Source: Methylotenera sp. (GTDB lineage: Bacteria > Pseudomonadota > Gammaproteobacteria > Burkholderiales > Methylophilaceae). Taken from it: 7,509 nt of DNA. The notes under the pieces are model-generated. The model searched no databases. It was not told where the DNA came from and saw only the letters and a program-made list of their open reading frames with translations. Positions 1 through 6,437 of this stretch are shown in pieces. The stretch lies in contig DAIDAH010000135.1 in NCBI GenBank assembly GCA_027310735.1, positions 1 to 7,509 on the forward strand, read 5' to 3'. Position 1 is the first letter of the stretch; each line of letters opens with the position of its first letter. The translations under genes and the position numbers were made by a program.

Positions 1-1031
1 GCCACGGCATTACCAGCACCGACGGTTTCGTGCCCGCGCTCTTGTAGCAAAGCGTTGAGTGGCACAACGTAAAAGCCGCCGGTGCCACCAATCATAATCA
101 GTAAGCCAATGGCAATGTATAGGTGAGTGCTGTGTGCAAACAATATAATTAGCAGCCCAATAGAGATGCCTACTGGTAGCACGCGATTCACATTCTTTAG
201 ATTGATAAAGCTGGCGGCCAGCGCTGCGCCTACGGCAATGCCAATTGCAACAGCACCACTTAAATTGGCGGGCATGCTGAGGTCGTTGGTGCCTAGCGCA
301 ACGGGAACCCAAGCGACCAATAGCAGGCGTAGTGTGGAGCCTGCGCCCCAAAATACACTGGTGCCAAGTAACGATAACCTTGCATCACGGTTTTTGAATA
401 AAGTTTTGAGTGCCAATATAAAGTGTTGTATTAGATGCCGCATTGAGAGGCCTGCCTTTTGACGCATTGCAGGTAGTCTTGGGATGAGTAGGTTGACCAA
501 AGCCGCGGCTAAATAACAGCCACATACGACCATCAACGCAATATGTAATGCACTATCTGCCAGTTTTCCGCCAACCACTGCCCCTAATAAAATAGCGACA
601 ATAGTGGAGCCCTCCATCAAGCCGTTGGCTTTAACCAATTTATCCTGATTAACTAGCTCACTCAGAATGCCGTATTTGGCTGGTGAGTAGGCCGCCGCGC
701 CTATGCCAACTAAACCGTAGCTCAGTAATGGGTTCAGCCCTGCCAGCATGGCTGCCGCGCCGCTAAACTTTAATGTATTGGCAATCAGCATGACACGACC
801 TTTTGGGTAGCTGTCTGCAAATGGACCTACAAATGGCGCCAGTAAAATAAAGGCGACGACAAAGAATTCCTGCAACATGGGAATCTGCCAGCTGGCCGCC
901 GCTTGTGACTTTAGCAGGGCTATCGCTGCAAATAATAAAGCGTTGTCGGCGAGCGCGGATAAAAATTGTGCACTAAGCACGGCAAGCATAGCGCGGGAAG
1001 TAAGGGATTGCTTATGTATGGTCATGATCAT
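1..1031 (-). CDS. lplT: Lysophospholipid transporter LplT (partial, C-terminus beyond the left edge)
   Basis: An inner-membrane major facilitator superfamily flippase that moves lysophospholipids (in E. coli, lyso-PE and lyso-PG) from the outer to the inner leaflet for re-acylation by Aas. I translated 343 complete codons; the family is about 400 residues, so roughly 50 are missing. Segments closely matching remembered E. coli LplT are AQFLSALADNALLF (21-34), YSPAKYGIL (115-123), KANGLME (134-140), FWGAG (227-231) and VVPLNALLQERG (322-333). Most of the protein is hydrophobic helices. The start at 1031 is chosen because its ATG overlaps the aas stop codon as ATGA, a typical translational-coupling junction. 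A second in-frame ATG at 1025 is equally possible, since the only ribosome-binding sequence is a weak GGTAGG just upstream. It is the last visible gene of the arsR-like/aas/lplT operon. Family assignment is firm; the exact start is not. Confidence 0.93.
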   Translation of the reverse strand, partial: MIMTIHKQSLTSRAMLAVLSAQFLSALADNALLFAAIALLKSQAAASWQIPMLQEFFVVAFILLAPFVGPFADSYPKGRVMLIANTLKFSGAAAMLAGLNPLLSYGLVGIGAAAYSPAKYGILSELVNQDKLVKANGLMEGSTIVAILLGAVVGGKLADSALHIALMVVCGCYLAAALVNLLIPRLPAMRQKAGLSMRHLIQHFILALKTLFKNRDARLSLLGTSVFWGAGSTLRLLLVAWVPVALGTNDLSMPANLSGAVAIGIAVGAALAASFINLKNVNRVLPVGISIGLLIILFAHSTHLYIAIGLLIMIGGTGGFYVVPLNALLQERGHETVGAGNAV

Positions 1032-3157
1032 GCGCCTACCAGATTCTCTGCCATGTTTTTTAAACTGACATAGTCAGTTTTCCCCGTGCCGAGTATGGGG
1101 AGCTCGTCTAATACAATGATCTTGCGCGCAATGGCTAACTCTGGGCAGCCCAGTTGTTTGGCGCTGTTGCCTAATAGCTCGCGGTTGAGTGTGCTGTCTG
1201 TGGTGTATAGCAAAATATTCTCGCCACGCTGTGCATCAGTTTGTGTGGTGGCAGCATGTTGATGTTGAGGTGCAGCGTGGTTGGCGATACTTTCTACGGT
1301 TTCCAGTGACACCATTTCGCCGGCAACTTTGGCAAAGCGTTTTACGCGGCCTTTAATGAACACAAAGCCATCGCTATCAATTTCTACAATGTCGCCCGTG
1401 CTGTACCAACCGTTTTCTGGCGGCTGAATACGGCCGGGCTGGTCGTGTAAATAATAACCCAACATGACATTAGCGCCGCGCACAGAGAGCAGGCCGCCAT
1501 TGGCAATGCCAGAAACCGCATCTAGCTTGGCTGTGAGGCCAGGTGTGAGAGTGCCTACCGAGCCAGCTCTGTTCGCCATTGGCGTATTGACCGCCAGTAC
1601 TGGCGCACATTCCGTAGCGCCATAACCTTCTAAAATACGGATGCCGAATTTATCAGCCCAGGTTTTACGTACTTCATCATTGAGTTTTTCTGCGCCAGCA
1701 ACGACGTAGCGCAGTTTATAGAAGTCGTACGGATTGGCAAATTTTGCGTAGTTGCCCAAAAAGGTGCTGGTACCAAATAACACGGTACAGCCTCGATCAT
1801 AGATCACTTCTGGAATCACGCGGTAGTGTAGCGGTGATGGATACACAAATAGTCTACTACCCGCCACTAACGGCATAATGGCTCCGCAGGTAAAGCCAAA
1901 CGCGTGGAATAGCGGCAACACCATCATGATTTTATCCTGCATGGAAAAATCAATAATGGATTTTATTTGTGCGATATTCGCCAAAATGCTGCTGTGTGTA
2001 TGTACGACGCCTTTGGGTTTGCCCTCACTGCCTGATGTAAACAGTACAACTGCGGGGTCAGAAGGGCGATTTTTGGCCGTGGCGAGTCTGGGTAGCCATA
2101 AGGCAAACCCTAATAGCCAGACTTTATCCAGCCAAGTAAAGTTGGTTCGCAAGTCTTCCAGATAAACAATATTTACCGGCTGTAAGCCTGAGATTACATC
2201 TTCAAGTTTAGCGGCTGTTATGAATTCTCGTGAGCTGATAATGGTTGTTATGTTAGCTGTTGTACAGGCACTTTGTATGCCAGCGCTACCAGCGGTGTAA
2301 TTGAGCATTGCCGGTATGCGCGCAAAGGCGCTTAAGCCAAAAATCAAACCAATAGTATTGGTCACGTTGGGCATCAATACTCCAACGTTTTCATGTGGCT
2401 GCGTGATTTTGCTGGCGAGCTTGCCCAGTACCAAACTCTTTTTCAGCAGGTCGCTATAGGTTTCTTCTACTTGGCGCATATCTTCTACCAATGCGGTTTT
2501 GCGCCCATGTGTAGAGATTGCCTCTAAAAATGCTTCAAATAAGGTGTTGATAGGCGCTGAGCTAAATAACATGTTTTGCATTTCACGGCGCATTGCATCG
2601 CCGGCTTGTTTGCGACGTAGCTTAGCTGTGGCCGCTTCTGGCATGTGGATGTGGCTGGTTGGCAAAATTGATATTGTGACTTTAGGGAACAGTTTTTTTG
2701 CATGCTCATGCGACAGGCGGCTAAAGTAGGAACGCGCTGCGCCATCGATGCGCACGGGAAGAATCATGGCACCCGTTTTAGCGGCGACAAAACCTGGACC
2801 GTCATACACCTTCATTAGTGAGCCTGTTAGCGTAATGCGCCCTTCAGGGAAAATAACCACAGGTTGACCCGCTTCAAGCAGTTTAATCACTTTTTTCATG
2901 GCGAGTGGTGAGGTTGGGTCTACTGCCAAATAAGGGGTTAAGCGTAAAATTTGTCTGAATAGCCAGCTGTTAAGCACGCTGGTGTGTACCACAAACGTTG
3001 CGTGTATCGGTAAGAATAGGCCAAGTAATAGGCCGTCTAAGAATGACTCATGATTGGCAATAATCAGCAGTTTTCCATCTTTGGGTATATTGCTGATGCC
3101 CGTGACCTGCACGCGGAAAATAATGCGACAAACAGATTTTAATAGTGCTGCAACCAT
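1028..3157 (-). CDS. aas: Bifunctional 2-acylglycerophosphoethanolamine acyltransferase / acyl-ACP synthetase Aas
   Basis: Re-acylates lysophospholipids at the inner membrane: one domain activates a fatty acid with ATP onto acyl carrier protein, the other transfers it to 2-acyl-GPE. At 709 residues it is close to the 719 of E. coli Aas. The N-terminal PlsC-type acyltransferase domain (about 1-200) has the HX4D motif in NHESFLDG (H36, D41) and the FPEGR motif (103-107). The AMP-binding synthetase domain (about 205-709) has LFTSGSEGKPKG (372-383), PLFHAFGFT (415-423), GYGATE (511-516), YSTGD (585-589), GRVKRFAKVAGEMVSLE (603-619) and a C-terminal GTGKTD whose K693 is at the expected catalytic lysine position (E. 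coli has GSGKPD, from memory). A His/Gln/Ala-rich patch around 627-642 looks like a variable loop. The start has an upstream AGGGA at 8-9 bases. It lies 26 bases after the ArsR-like gene and overlaps lplT by 4 bases, so the three are very probably cotranscribed. Confidence 0.95.
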   Translation of the reverse strand: MVAALLKSVCRIIFRVQVTGISNIPKDGKLLIIANHESFLDGLLLGLFLPIHATFVVHTSVLNSWLFRQILRLTPYLAVDPTSPLAMKKVIKLLEAGQPVVIFPEGRITLTGSLMKVYDGPGFVAAKTGAMILPVRIDGAARSYFSRLSHEHAKKLFPKVTISILPTSHIHMPEAATAKLRRKQAGDAMRREMQNMLFSSAPINTLFEAFLEAISTHGRKTALVEDMRQVEETYSDLLKKSLVLGKLASKITQPHENVGVLMPNVTNTIGLIFGLSAFARIPAMLNYTAGSAGIQSACTTANITTIISSREFITAAKLEDVISGLQPVNIVYLEDLRTNFTWLDKVWLLGFALWLPRLATAKNRPSDPAVVLFTSGSEGKPKGVVHTHSSILANIAQIKSIIDFSMQDKIMMVLPLFHAFGFTCGAIMPLVAGSRLFVYPSPLHYRVIPEVIYDRGCTVLFGTSTFLGNYAKFANPYDFYKLRYVVAGAEKLNDEVRKTWADKFGIRILEGYGATECAPVLAVNTPMANRAGSVGTLTPGLTAKLDAVSGIANGGLLSVRGANVMLGYYLHDQPGRIQPPENGWYSTGDIVEIDSDGFVFIKGRVKRFAKVAGEMVSLETVESIANHAAPQHQHAATTQTDAQRGENILLYTTDSTLNRELLGNSAKQLGCPELAIARKIIVLDELPILGTGKTDYVSLKNMAENLVGA

Positions 3158-3183
3158 AATGATTTTCCCTGTTGATGTTTTTC

Positions 3184-3489
3184 TTATGTTTCATTTTTTA
3201 TGTAAGTTAATACGCGTTGCATGGCATCAATCACAGTTGCACCATTAATCCAGAAATAAACCTCTTTGCCTTTTTTTTCTGAATTTAGTACACCTGCTTG
3301 ATGTAATACTTTGATGTGATGCGTGACGGCCGTACGGCTTAACGTGGTGGTGGAAACGAGTTGCAGAATATTTAGTTTTTCACCTTTTTCAAAGGCGAGC
3401 AAGATGCGTTGGCGGTGTTCATCACCTAATGCGATAAAGATTGCCGCTGTGTTTTGAAATTCTGCTGGAATGTTAATGATTGACTTCAT
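3184..3489 (-). CDS. ArsR-family winged-helix transcriptional regulator without the classic metal box
   Basis: A 101-residue protein of the size and pattern of ArsR/SmtB dimeric repressors. LGDEHRQRIL (21-30) is the typical family opening (compare LADPTRLRIL), and LSRTAVTHHIKVLHQAGVL (50-68) is the recognition helix-turn-helix. A wing with KKGKEVYFWING follows (72-83), then a C-terminal dimerisation helix. The alpha-3 metal site of ArsR/SmtB (ELCVCDL) reads ILQLVST here and the protein has no cysteine, so it probably does not sense metal through that site; the signal is unknown. It is the first gene of the operon with aas and lplT, ending 26 bases before aas, which suggests it represses that lipid-repair operon and itself. 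No Shine-Dalgarno precedes the ATG: the base next to it is followed at once by a palindrome, and the promoter predicts transcription starting about at the ATG. No alternative ATG exists nearby. The family is clear; the target is inference. Confidence 0.88.
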   Translation of the reverse strand: MKSIINIPAEFQNTAAIFIALGDEHRQRILLAFEKGEKLNILQLVSTTTLSRTAVTHHIKVLHQAGVLNSEKKGKEVYFWINGATVIDAMQRVLTYIKNET

Positions 3490-3490
3490 A

Positions 3491-3512
3491 ACTAAATAAT
3501 TAGTTATTTAGT
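3491..3512. promoter_or_regulatory. Perfect inverted repeat, likely operator of the ArsR-like regulator
   Basis: ACTAAATAA (3491-3499) and TTATTTAGT (3504-3512) are exact reverse complements separated by TTAG. ArsR-family dimers commonly bind AT-rich imperfect palindromes of this arm length. The repeat begins one base upstream of the regulator's start codon and covers the -10 region and part of the spacer of its predicted promoter, so bound protein would block RNA polymerase. I noticed no second copy elsewhere in the window. Operator function is inferred from position and symmetry. Confidence 0.7.
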
Positions 3513-3524
3513 GCTTTGTGTCAA
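3496..3524 (-). promoter_or_regulatory. Sigma-70-type promoter of the arsR-like/aas/lplT operon
   Basis: On the minus strand a perfect -35 TTGACA (3524-3519) is followed by a 17-base spacer and a 4/6 match -10, AATTAT (3501-3496). Transcription would start around 3491-3487, essentially at the A of the regulator's ATG (3489), implying a leaderless transcript. The operator palindrome overlaps the -10 and much of the spacer. The -35 is convincing; the exact -10 hexamer in this AT-rich run is less certain. Confidence 0.6.
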
Positions 3525-3585
3525 TCGTTATTTAATAGATGGCATTTCATAGGTTTGGTAATTCTATCTTTGCCTGTAGAAAATA

Positions 3586-3611
3586 AAAAAGGGCGCTTGC
3601 GCGCCCTTTTT
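3586..3611 (-). terminator. Rho-independent terminator after amtB
   Basis: AAAAAGGGCGC, loop TTGC, GCGCCCTTTTT: an 11-bp perfect stem whose core is six GC-rich pairs, flanked by A and T tracts. Read on the minus strand it lies 34 bases past the amtB stop codon and ends in a T run, the classic intrinsic terminator. It separates the nitrogen operon from the promoter of the next operon (-35 at 3524). The symmetric A/T tracts would let it work in both directions, though no plus-strand gene here needs it. A small extra stem (TTCAG/CTGAA, 3621-3634) lies between it and amtB. Confidence 0.92.
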
Positions 3612-3644
3612 CTTAACTAGTTCAGCGAGCTGAATTAGGTCTAT

Positions 3645-5096
3645 TTAGCTATGATATGCACGTTCACCGTGTTCTGTAGTGTCTAAACCTTCACGTTCAA
3701 CGTCTTCGCTTACACGTAGACCAATTAATACATCTACAATTTTGTAAGAGATATACGCTACAACACCAGACCATACTAACGTTGTGCCTACACCCCATGC
3801 TTGGCTAGTCATTTGTGCAACCATATCGTATGGAGCAACAGCGTTAGCAACGTAGTCATATACGCCAGTGCCACCTAATGCAGGGTTGACTAAGATGCCA
3901 GTACTTAGTGCACCAAAGATACCGCCAACGCAGTGCACACCGAATACATCTAATGAGTCGTCATAACCCATCATTGTTTTCACTTTAGTTACGAAAGTGA
4001 AGCAAAGTGGTGAAACCAACAAGCCTAGAACGATTGCACCCATAGGGCCGATAAAGCCACAAGCAGGTGTAACAGCAACTAAACCAGCGATAGCACCTGA
4101 AGCAGCGCCTAACATTGATGGTTTACCTTTTGCGAACCACTCAACAAACATCCAAGAAGTGGCAGCAGCACAAGTAGCTAGTAGAGTGTTAGCAAAAACT
4201 AAAGTAGCGAAACCACTAGCTTCTAAGTTTGAACCAACGTTGAAACCAAACCAACCTACCCACAACAGAGCAGCACCAACCATTGTTAATGTTACGCTGT
4301 GAGGAGCCATTGATTCTTTACCTAAACCCACACGTTTACCTAATACTAAAGCACCTACTAAACCTGCAATACCAGCGTTGATGTGAACTACAGTACCACC
4401 CGCGAAGTCAAGCGCACCTTTTTGGAAGATGAAGCCAGCAGTTGCAGTTGCAGCATCAGCAGCAGCAGCAGAAGTGTAAGCGTCAGGACCTGCCCAGAAC
4501 CAAACCATGTGAGCGATTGGCAAGTATGAGAAAGTGAACCATAACACCATGAATGCCAAGATTGCTGAGAATTTCATGCGTTCTGCAAAAGCACCAACAA
4601 TCAATGCAGGAGTAATAACTGCGAATGTCAGTTGGAAGCACATGTAGATATATTCAGGAATCACAACACCTTTACTGAATGTACCTACATTTGAATCTGG
4701 TGTAATGCCATGTAAGAACGCACGAGTAAATCCACCAAAAAATGCATTGCCTTCAGTAAATGCGACACTGTAGCCGTAAAGAGCCCAGAGTACACCTAAT
4801 ACGCATGTGAGCATGAATGTTTGCATTAACACTGAAAGCATATTCTTTTGGCGAACCATACCACCGTAGAACAGACCCAATCCAGGCACACACATCATTA
4901 GAACTAATACTGTTGCAACGATCATCCAGGCAATGTCACCTTTGTTTGGAACAGGGGCTGCTGCTGGAGCCGCTGCTGCTGGAGCCGCTACTGCTGGAGC
5001 CGCTACTGCTGGAGCCGCGTCATCAGCAAAACTGTTGGCGGTAAAGCCTAAGCCCAGTGCTGCAACTAAAGCAAATATTGAAAATATTTTTTTCAT
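3645..5096 (-). CDS. amtB: Ammonium channel AmtB with signal peptide and Ala/Pro-rich N-terminal linker
   Basis: An Amt/Mep/Rh family trimeric inner-membrane channel for ammonium uptake, normally plugged by the PII protein GlnK. The protein is 483 residues from the chosen start. A signal peptide (about 1-24, ending NSFA) is followed by an Ala/Pro linker (25-50) and about eleven membrane helices. The family signature DFAGGTVVHINAG (230-242) carries the conserved Asp (D230) and first pore histidine (H238). The second pore histidine is H388 in DVFGVHCVGG, and FGFNVGS (283-289) holds the equivalents of E. coli F215 and S219. The W199-D230 loop is longer than in E. coli AmtB. The tail LRVSEDVEREGLDTTEHGER is the usual cytoplasmic end. 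The start at 5096 is preferred because AAGGGG lies 6 bases upstream; ATG at 5099 would leave only 3. The frame stays open upstream to 5222, but that part overlaps glnK. Third gene of porin-glnK-amtB, followed by a terminator. Confidence 0.96.
   Translation of the reverse strand: MKKIFSIFALVAALGLGFTANSFADDAAPAVAAPAVAAPAAAAPAAAPVPNKGDIAWMIVATVLVLMMCVPGLGLFYGGMVRQKNMLSVLMQTFMLTCVLGVLWALYGYSVAFTEGNAFFGGFTRAFLHGITPDSNVGTFSKGVVIPEYIYMCFQLTFAVITPALIVGAFAERMKFSAILAFMVLWFTFSYLPIAHMVWFWAGPDAYTSAAAADAATATAGFIFQKGALDFAGGTVVHINAGIAGLVGALVLGKRVGLGKESMAPHSVTLTMVGAALLWVGWFGFNVGSNLEASGFATLVFANTLLATCAAATSWMFVEWFAKGKPSMLGAASGAIAGLVAVTPACGFIGPMGAIVLGLLVSPLCFTFVTKVKTMMGYDDSLDVFGVHCVGGIFGALSTGILVNPALGGTGVYDYVANAVAPYDMVAQMTSQAWGVGTTLVWSGVVAYISYKIVDVLIGLRVSEDVEREGLDTTEHGERAYHS
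4966..5018. repeat. 15-bp tandem repeat encoding the Ala/Pro linker of AmtB
   Basis: On the plus strand GGAGCCGCTGCTGCT (4966-4980) is followed by two identical units GGAGCCGCTACTGCT (4981-4995, 4996-5010) and a partial unit (5011-5018). A degenerate unit lies before them (about 4953-4965). On the coding strand each unit gives five residues of the AVAAP/AAAAP type, forming a flexible linker between the AmtB signal peptide and first membrane helix. Units are whole codons, so copy-number change would keep the frame. Confidence 0.85.
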
Positions 5097-5102
5097 CATG
5101 AT

Positions 5103-5108
5103 CCCCTT
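5103..5108 (-). promoter_or_regulatory. Ribosome binding site of amtB, overlapping the glnK stop codon
   Basis: AAGGGG on the minus strand shares bases with the glnK stop TAA (5109-5107). It is 6 bases from the ATG at 5096 and 3 bases from the ATG at 5099, which favours 5096 as the amtB start. The overlap implies that ribosomes ending glnK reach the amtB site, coupling production of channel and regulator. Confidence 0.75.
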
Positions 5109-5445
5109 ATAAAGCTTCCACGCCGGTTTCACCGGTGCGGATGCGATATGCTTGTTCAAGATTAAAGACAAAAATCTTACCATCACCAATTTTGCCTGTA
5201 GCAGCTGATTTCTCAATCGCATCTACAACTTGGTCTAGTAAGTCATCCTTAATGGCGACTTCAACTTTAACTTTTGGTAAAAAATCTACCACGTACTCCG
5301 CACCGCGATATAACTCAGTGTGACCTTTTTGGCGACCAAAACCTTTTACTTCTGTCACGGTGATGCCTTGCACGCCAATGGCGGATAAGGCTTCACGAAC
5401 CTCGTCAAGCTTAAACGGCTTGATAATTGCGGATACAAATTTCAT
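5107..5445 (-). CDS. glnK: Nitrogen regulatory protein PII (GlnK type)
   Basis: A cytoplasmic trimeric signal protein that binds ATP/ADP and 2-oxoglutarate, is uridylylated under nitrogen limitation, and in its unmodified form blocks AmtB. At 112 residues it has exactly the normal length. Visible features are the N-terminus MKFVSAIIKPFKLDEVREAL, the T-loop with Y46 and the uridylylation tyrosine Y51 (TELYRGAEYVVDF, 43-55), the loop 37-42 region (GRQKGH), and the C-terminal PII signature TGKIGDGKIFV (83-93) with nucleotide-binding residues. An AGGAGA ribosome binding site lies about 6-7 bases upstream of the ATG. GlnB and GlnK are hard to separate by sequence; I call it GlnK because it is directly upstream of amtB, 10 bases away. 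It follows the porin gene after 83 bases that contain a long stem-loop and no sigma-54 promoter that I can find, so it probably depends on the promoter before the porin. Confidence 0.96.
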   Translation of the reverse strand: MKFVSAIIKPFKLDEVREALSAIGVQGITVTEVKGFGRQKGHTELYRGAEYVVDFLPKVKVEVAIKDDLLDQVVDAIEKSAATGKIGDGKIFVFNLEQAYRIRTGETGVEAL

Positions 5446-5470
5446 GAGTGTCTCCTAGTAAGTATTATTT

Positions 5471-5508
5471 TGAATATGAGGCTAGGGTTAATCATAGCCT
5501 CACATTCA
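5471..5508 (-). other. Long intercistronic stem-loop between porin and glnK
   Basis: On the minus strand TGAATGTGAGGCTA and TAGCCTCATATTCA flank a 10-base loop. Thirteen of fourteen positions are Watson-Crick pairs and the other is G-U in this RNA, so it forms a 14-bp stem. The next bases are AAATAATACTTAC, with no T run, so it is not a standard intrinsic terminator. It starts 20 bases past the porin stop and ends 25 bases before glnK. It could stabilise the porin mRNA end, mark an RNA cleavage site, or cause partial termination; the sequence does not decide which. Confidence 0.65.
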
Positions 5509-5528
5509 TTGTGTTACAAAATTACCAA

Positions 5529-6389
5529 TTAAAAGCTTTTAAATACGCTTACGAAAACTTGGTTTTTAGCAACATTTGTTGCATCGCCAGAGCTTGATAA
5601 GCTAGCGAAGTTTTTGTACGCAGCTGGTTCGTTTGTACCAGAGTAAAATCCACCTACAGTCCAGCCATTGGCAAATGCTTTACTTACACCAGCTTTATAA
5701 TAGGTAATATCTAAGCCAACAGCGTCAGCAATAACTTGGCGACCTAACTGACCGCTTGCAGTCCAAGTAGGTAACACCTCATAAGAAGCATCCGCTTCAT
5801 AAAAATAAGAACCTTTAGTGCTGCCCCCAGGAATTACGCCAGCATTATTATCACCCGCAAAGCCGCCTAGTGTTCCAGAGTTGTTATTGTTCCAACCGAA
5901 GTACTCTGTAATAGTGCGACCAGCTTTAAGTGATAACCATTTGTAGTTAACTGCTGCATATGCCTCTAATGTATTCAGGCTGTTTTTATTTGATTTAAAT
6001 ACTGATTTATTCCAGTCTGCACCTGGATATGCGTAATAGATTGCACCCACATCGTAGCCAAAGTCAGTGTTAGCAATCGCATGACGGAACCCTGCAAAAA
6101 AATCAGTTTCTAAGCTAGCACCAGCTAACCATTTGTCTGATACGCTTTCCATTGATAAACCAGCATAAAAGCCAGATGCATGATCAGCTTCAATAGCTGC
6201 TTGTAGTGAACCTTTGCCCCATGATTGAGATTGACCGCGGAAAATATAATCACTCACATATCCAACGCTAGCTGGGAATGTCCAGTCTGGCGTTGCTGCT
6301 GCAACAGCAGGTGCTGCATCTTCAGCAAATGATAATGATGGCATTGCCAGTGCGCTTAAAACAGCAAGAGATAATAATGACTTACGCAT
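5529..6389 (-). CDS. TorF-family putative porin (Gcw_chp type outer-membrane beta-barrel)
   Basis: A 286-residue protein with a signal peptide (MRKSLLSLAVLSALAMPSLS then FA, cut about after residue 22), a short Ala/Pro stretch (DAAPAVAAATP), and a body of alternating amphipathic beta strands rich in Tyr, Trp, Gly and Asn. SVGYVSDYIFRGQSQS (41-56) matches what I remember as the hallmark of the Gcw_chp family (YxSDYxFRGxSQS). It ends QVFVSVFKSF, with the terminal aromatic typical of outer-membrane barrels inserted by the BAM machinery. The solute is not known from sequence. Its place as first gene of an operon with glnK and amtB, behind a sigma-54 promoter, suggests a role in nitrogen-limited uptake, perhaps of ammonium or small nitrogen compounds; that is inference. 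The start has AGGAG 9 bases upstream. Pairing of this family with glnK-amtB is, as I recall, common in betaproteobacteria. Confidence 0.9.
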   Translation of the reverse strand: MRKSLLSLAVLSALAMPSLSFAEDAAPAVAAATPDWTFPASVGYVSDYIFRGQSQSWGKGSLQAAIEADHASGFYAGLSMESVSDKWLAGASLETDFFAGFRHAIANTDFGYDVGAIYYAYPGADWNKSVFKSNKNSLNTLEAYAAVNYKWLSLKAGRTITEYFGWNNNNSGTLGGFAGDNNAGVIPGGSTKGSYFYEADASYEVLPTWTASGQLGRQVIADAVGLDITYYKAGVSKAFANGWTVGGFYSGTNEPAAYKNFASLSSSGDATNVAKNQVFVSVFKSF

Positions 6390-6437
6390 AATGTATAGCT
6401 CCTAAAAATATAAACGAAAAATTACATGTTAGACAAA

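Noticed and set aside
10..462. Open frames on both strands inside the left-edge gene
   Set aside because: The lplT reading frame covers this region and closely matches the family; the other frames are shadows.
1878..2745. Several 70-95 codon open frames overlapping aas
   Set aside because: They all overlap the well-conserved Aas frame, lack ribosome binding sites and show no recognisable domain.
3184..3489. Arsenic or metal resistance role for the ArsR-like gene
   Set aside because: The protein has no cysteine and no ELCVCDL-type box, and no ars or metal efflux genes are nearby.
4817..5044. Plus-strand open frame with a repeated LLLEP pattern
   Set aside because: It is the opposite-strand shadow of the AmtB linker repeat; the pattern comes from the 15-bp units and it has no family resemblance or start signals.
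5097..5222. N-terminal extension of AmtB beginning at an upstream ATG at 5222
   Set aside because: It lies within glnK in another frame, would put a non-signal sequence before an obvious signal peptide, and a good ribosome binding site sits right before the internal start.
5471..5508. Calling the porin-glnK stem-loop a rho-independent terminator
   Set aside because: Neither strand has a T run after the stem, and glnK has no visible promoter of its own, so full termination here would silence glnK-amtB.
5446..5528. A second sigma-54 promoter directly upstream of glnK
   Set aside because: I searched both strands for GG-N10-GC spacing in a TGGCAC/TTGC context and saw none.
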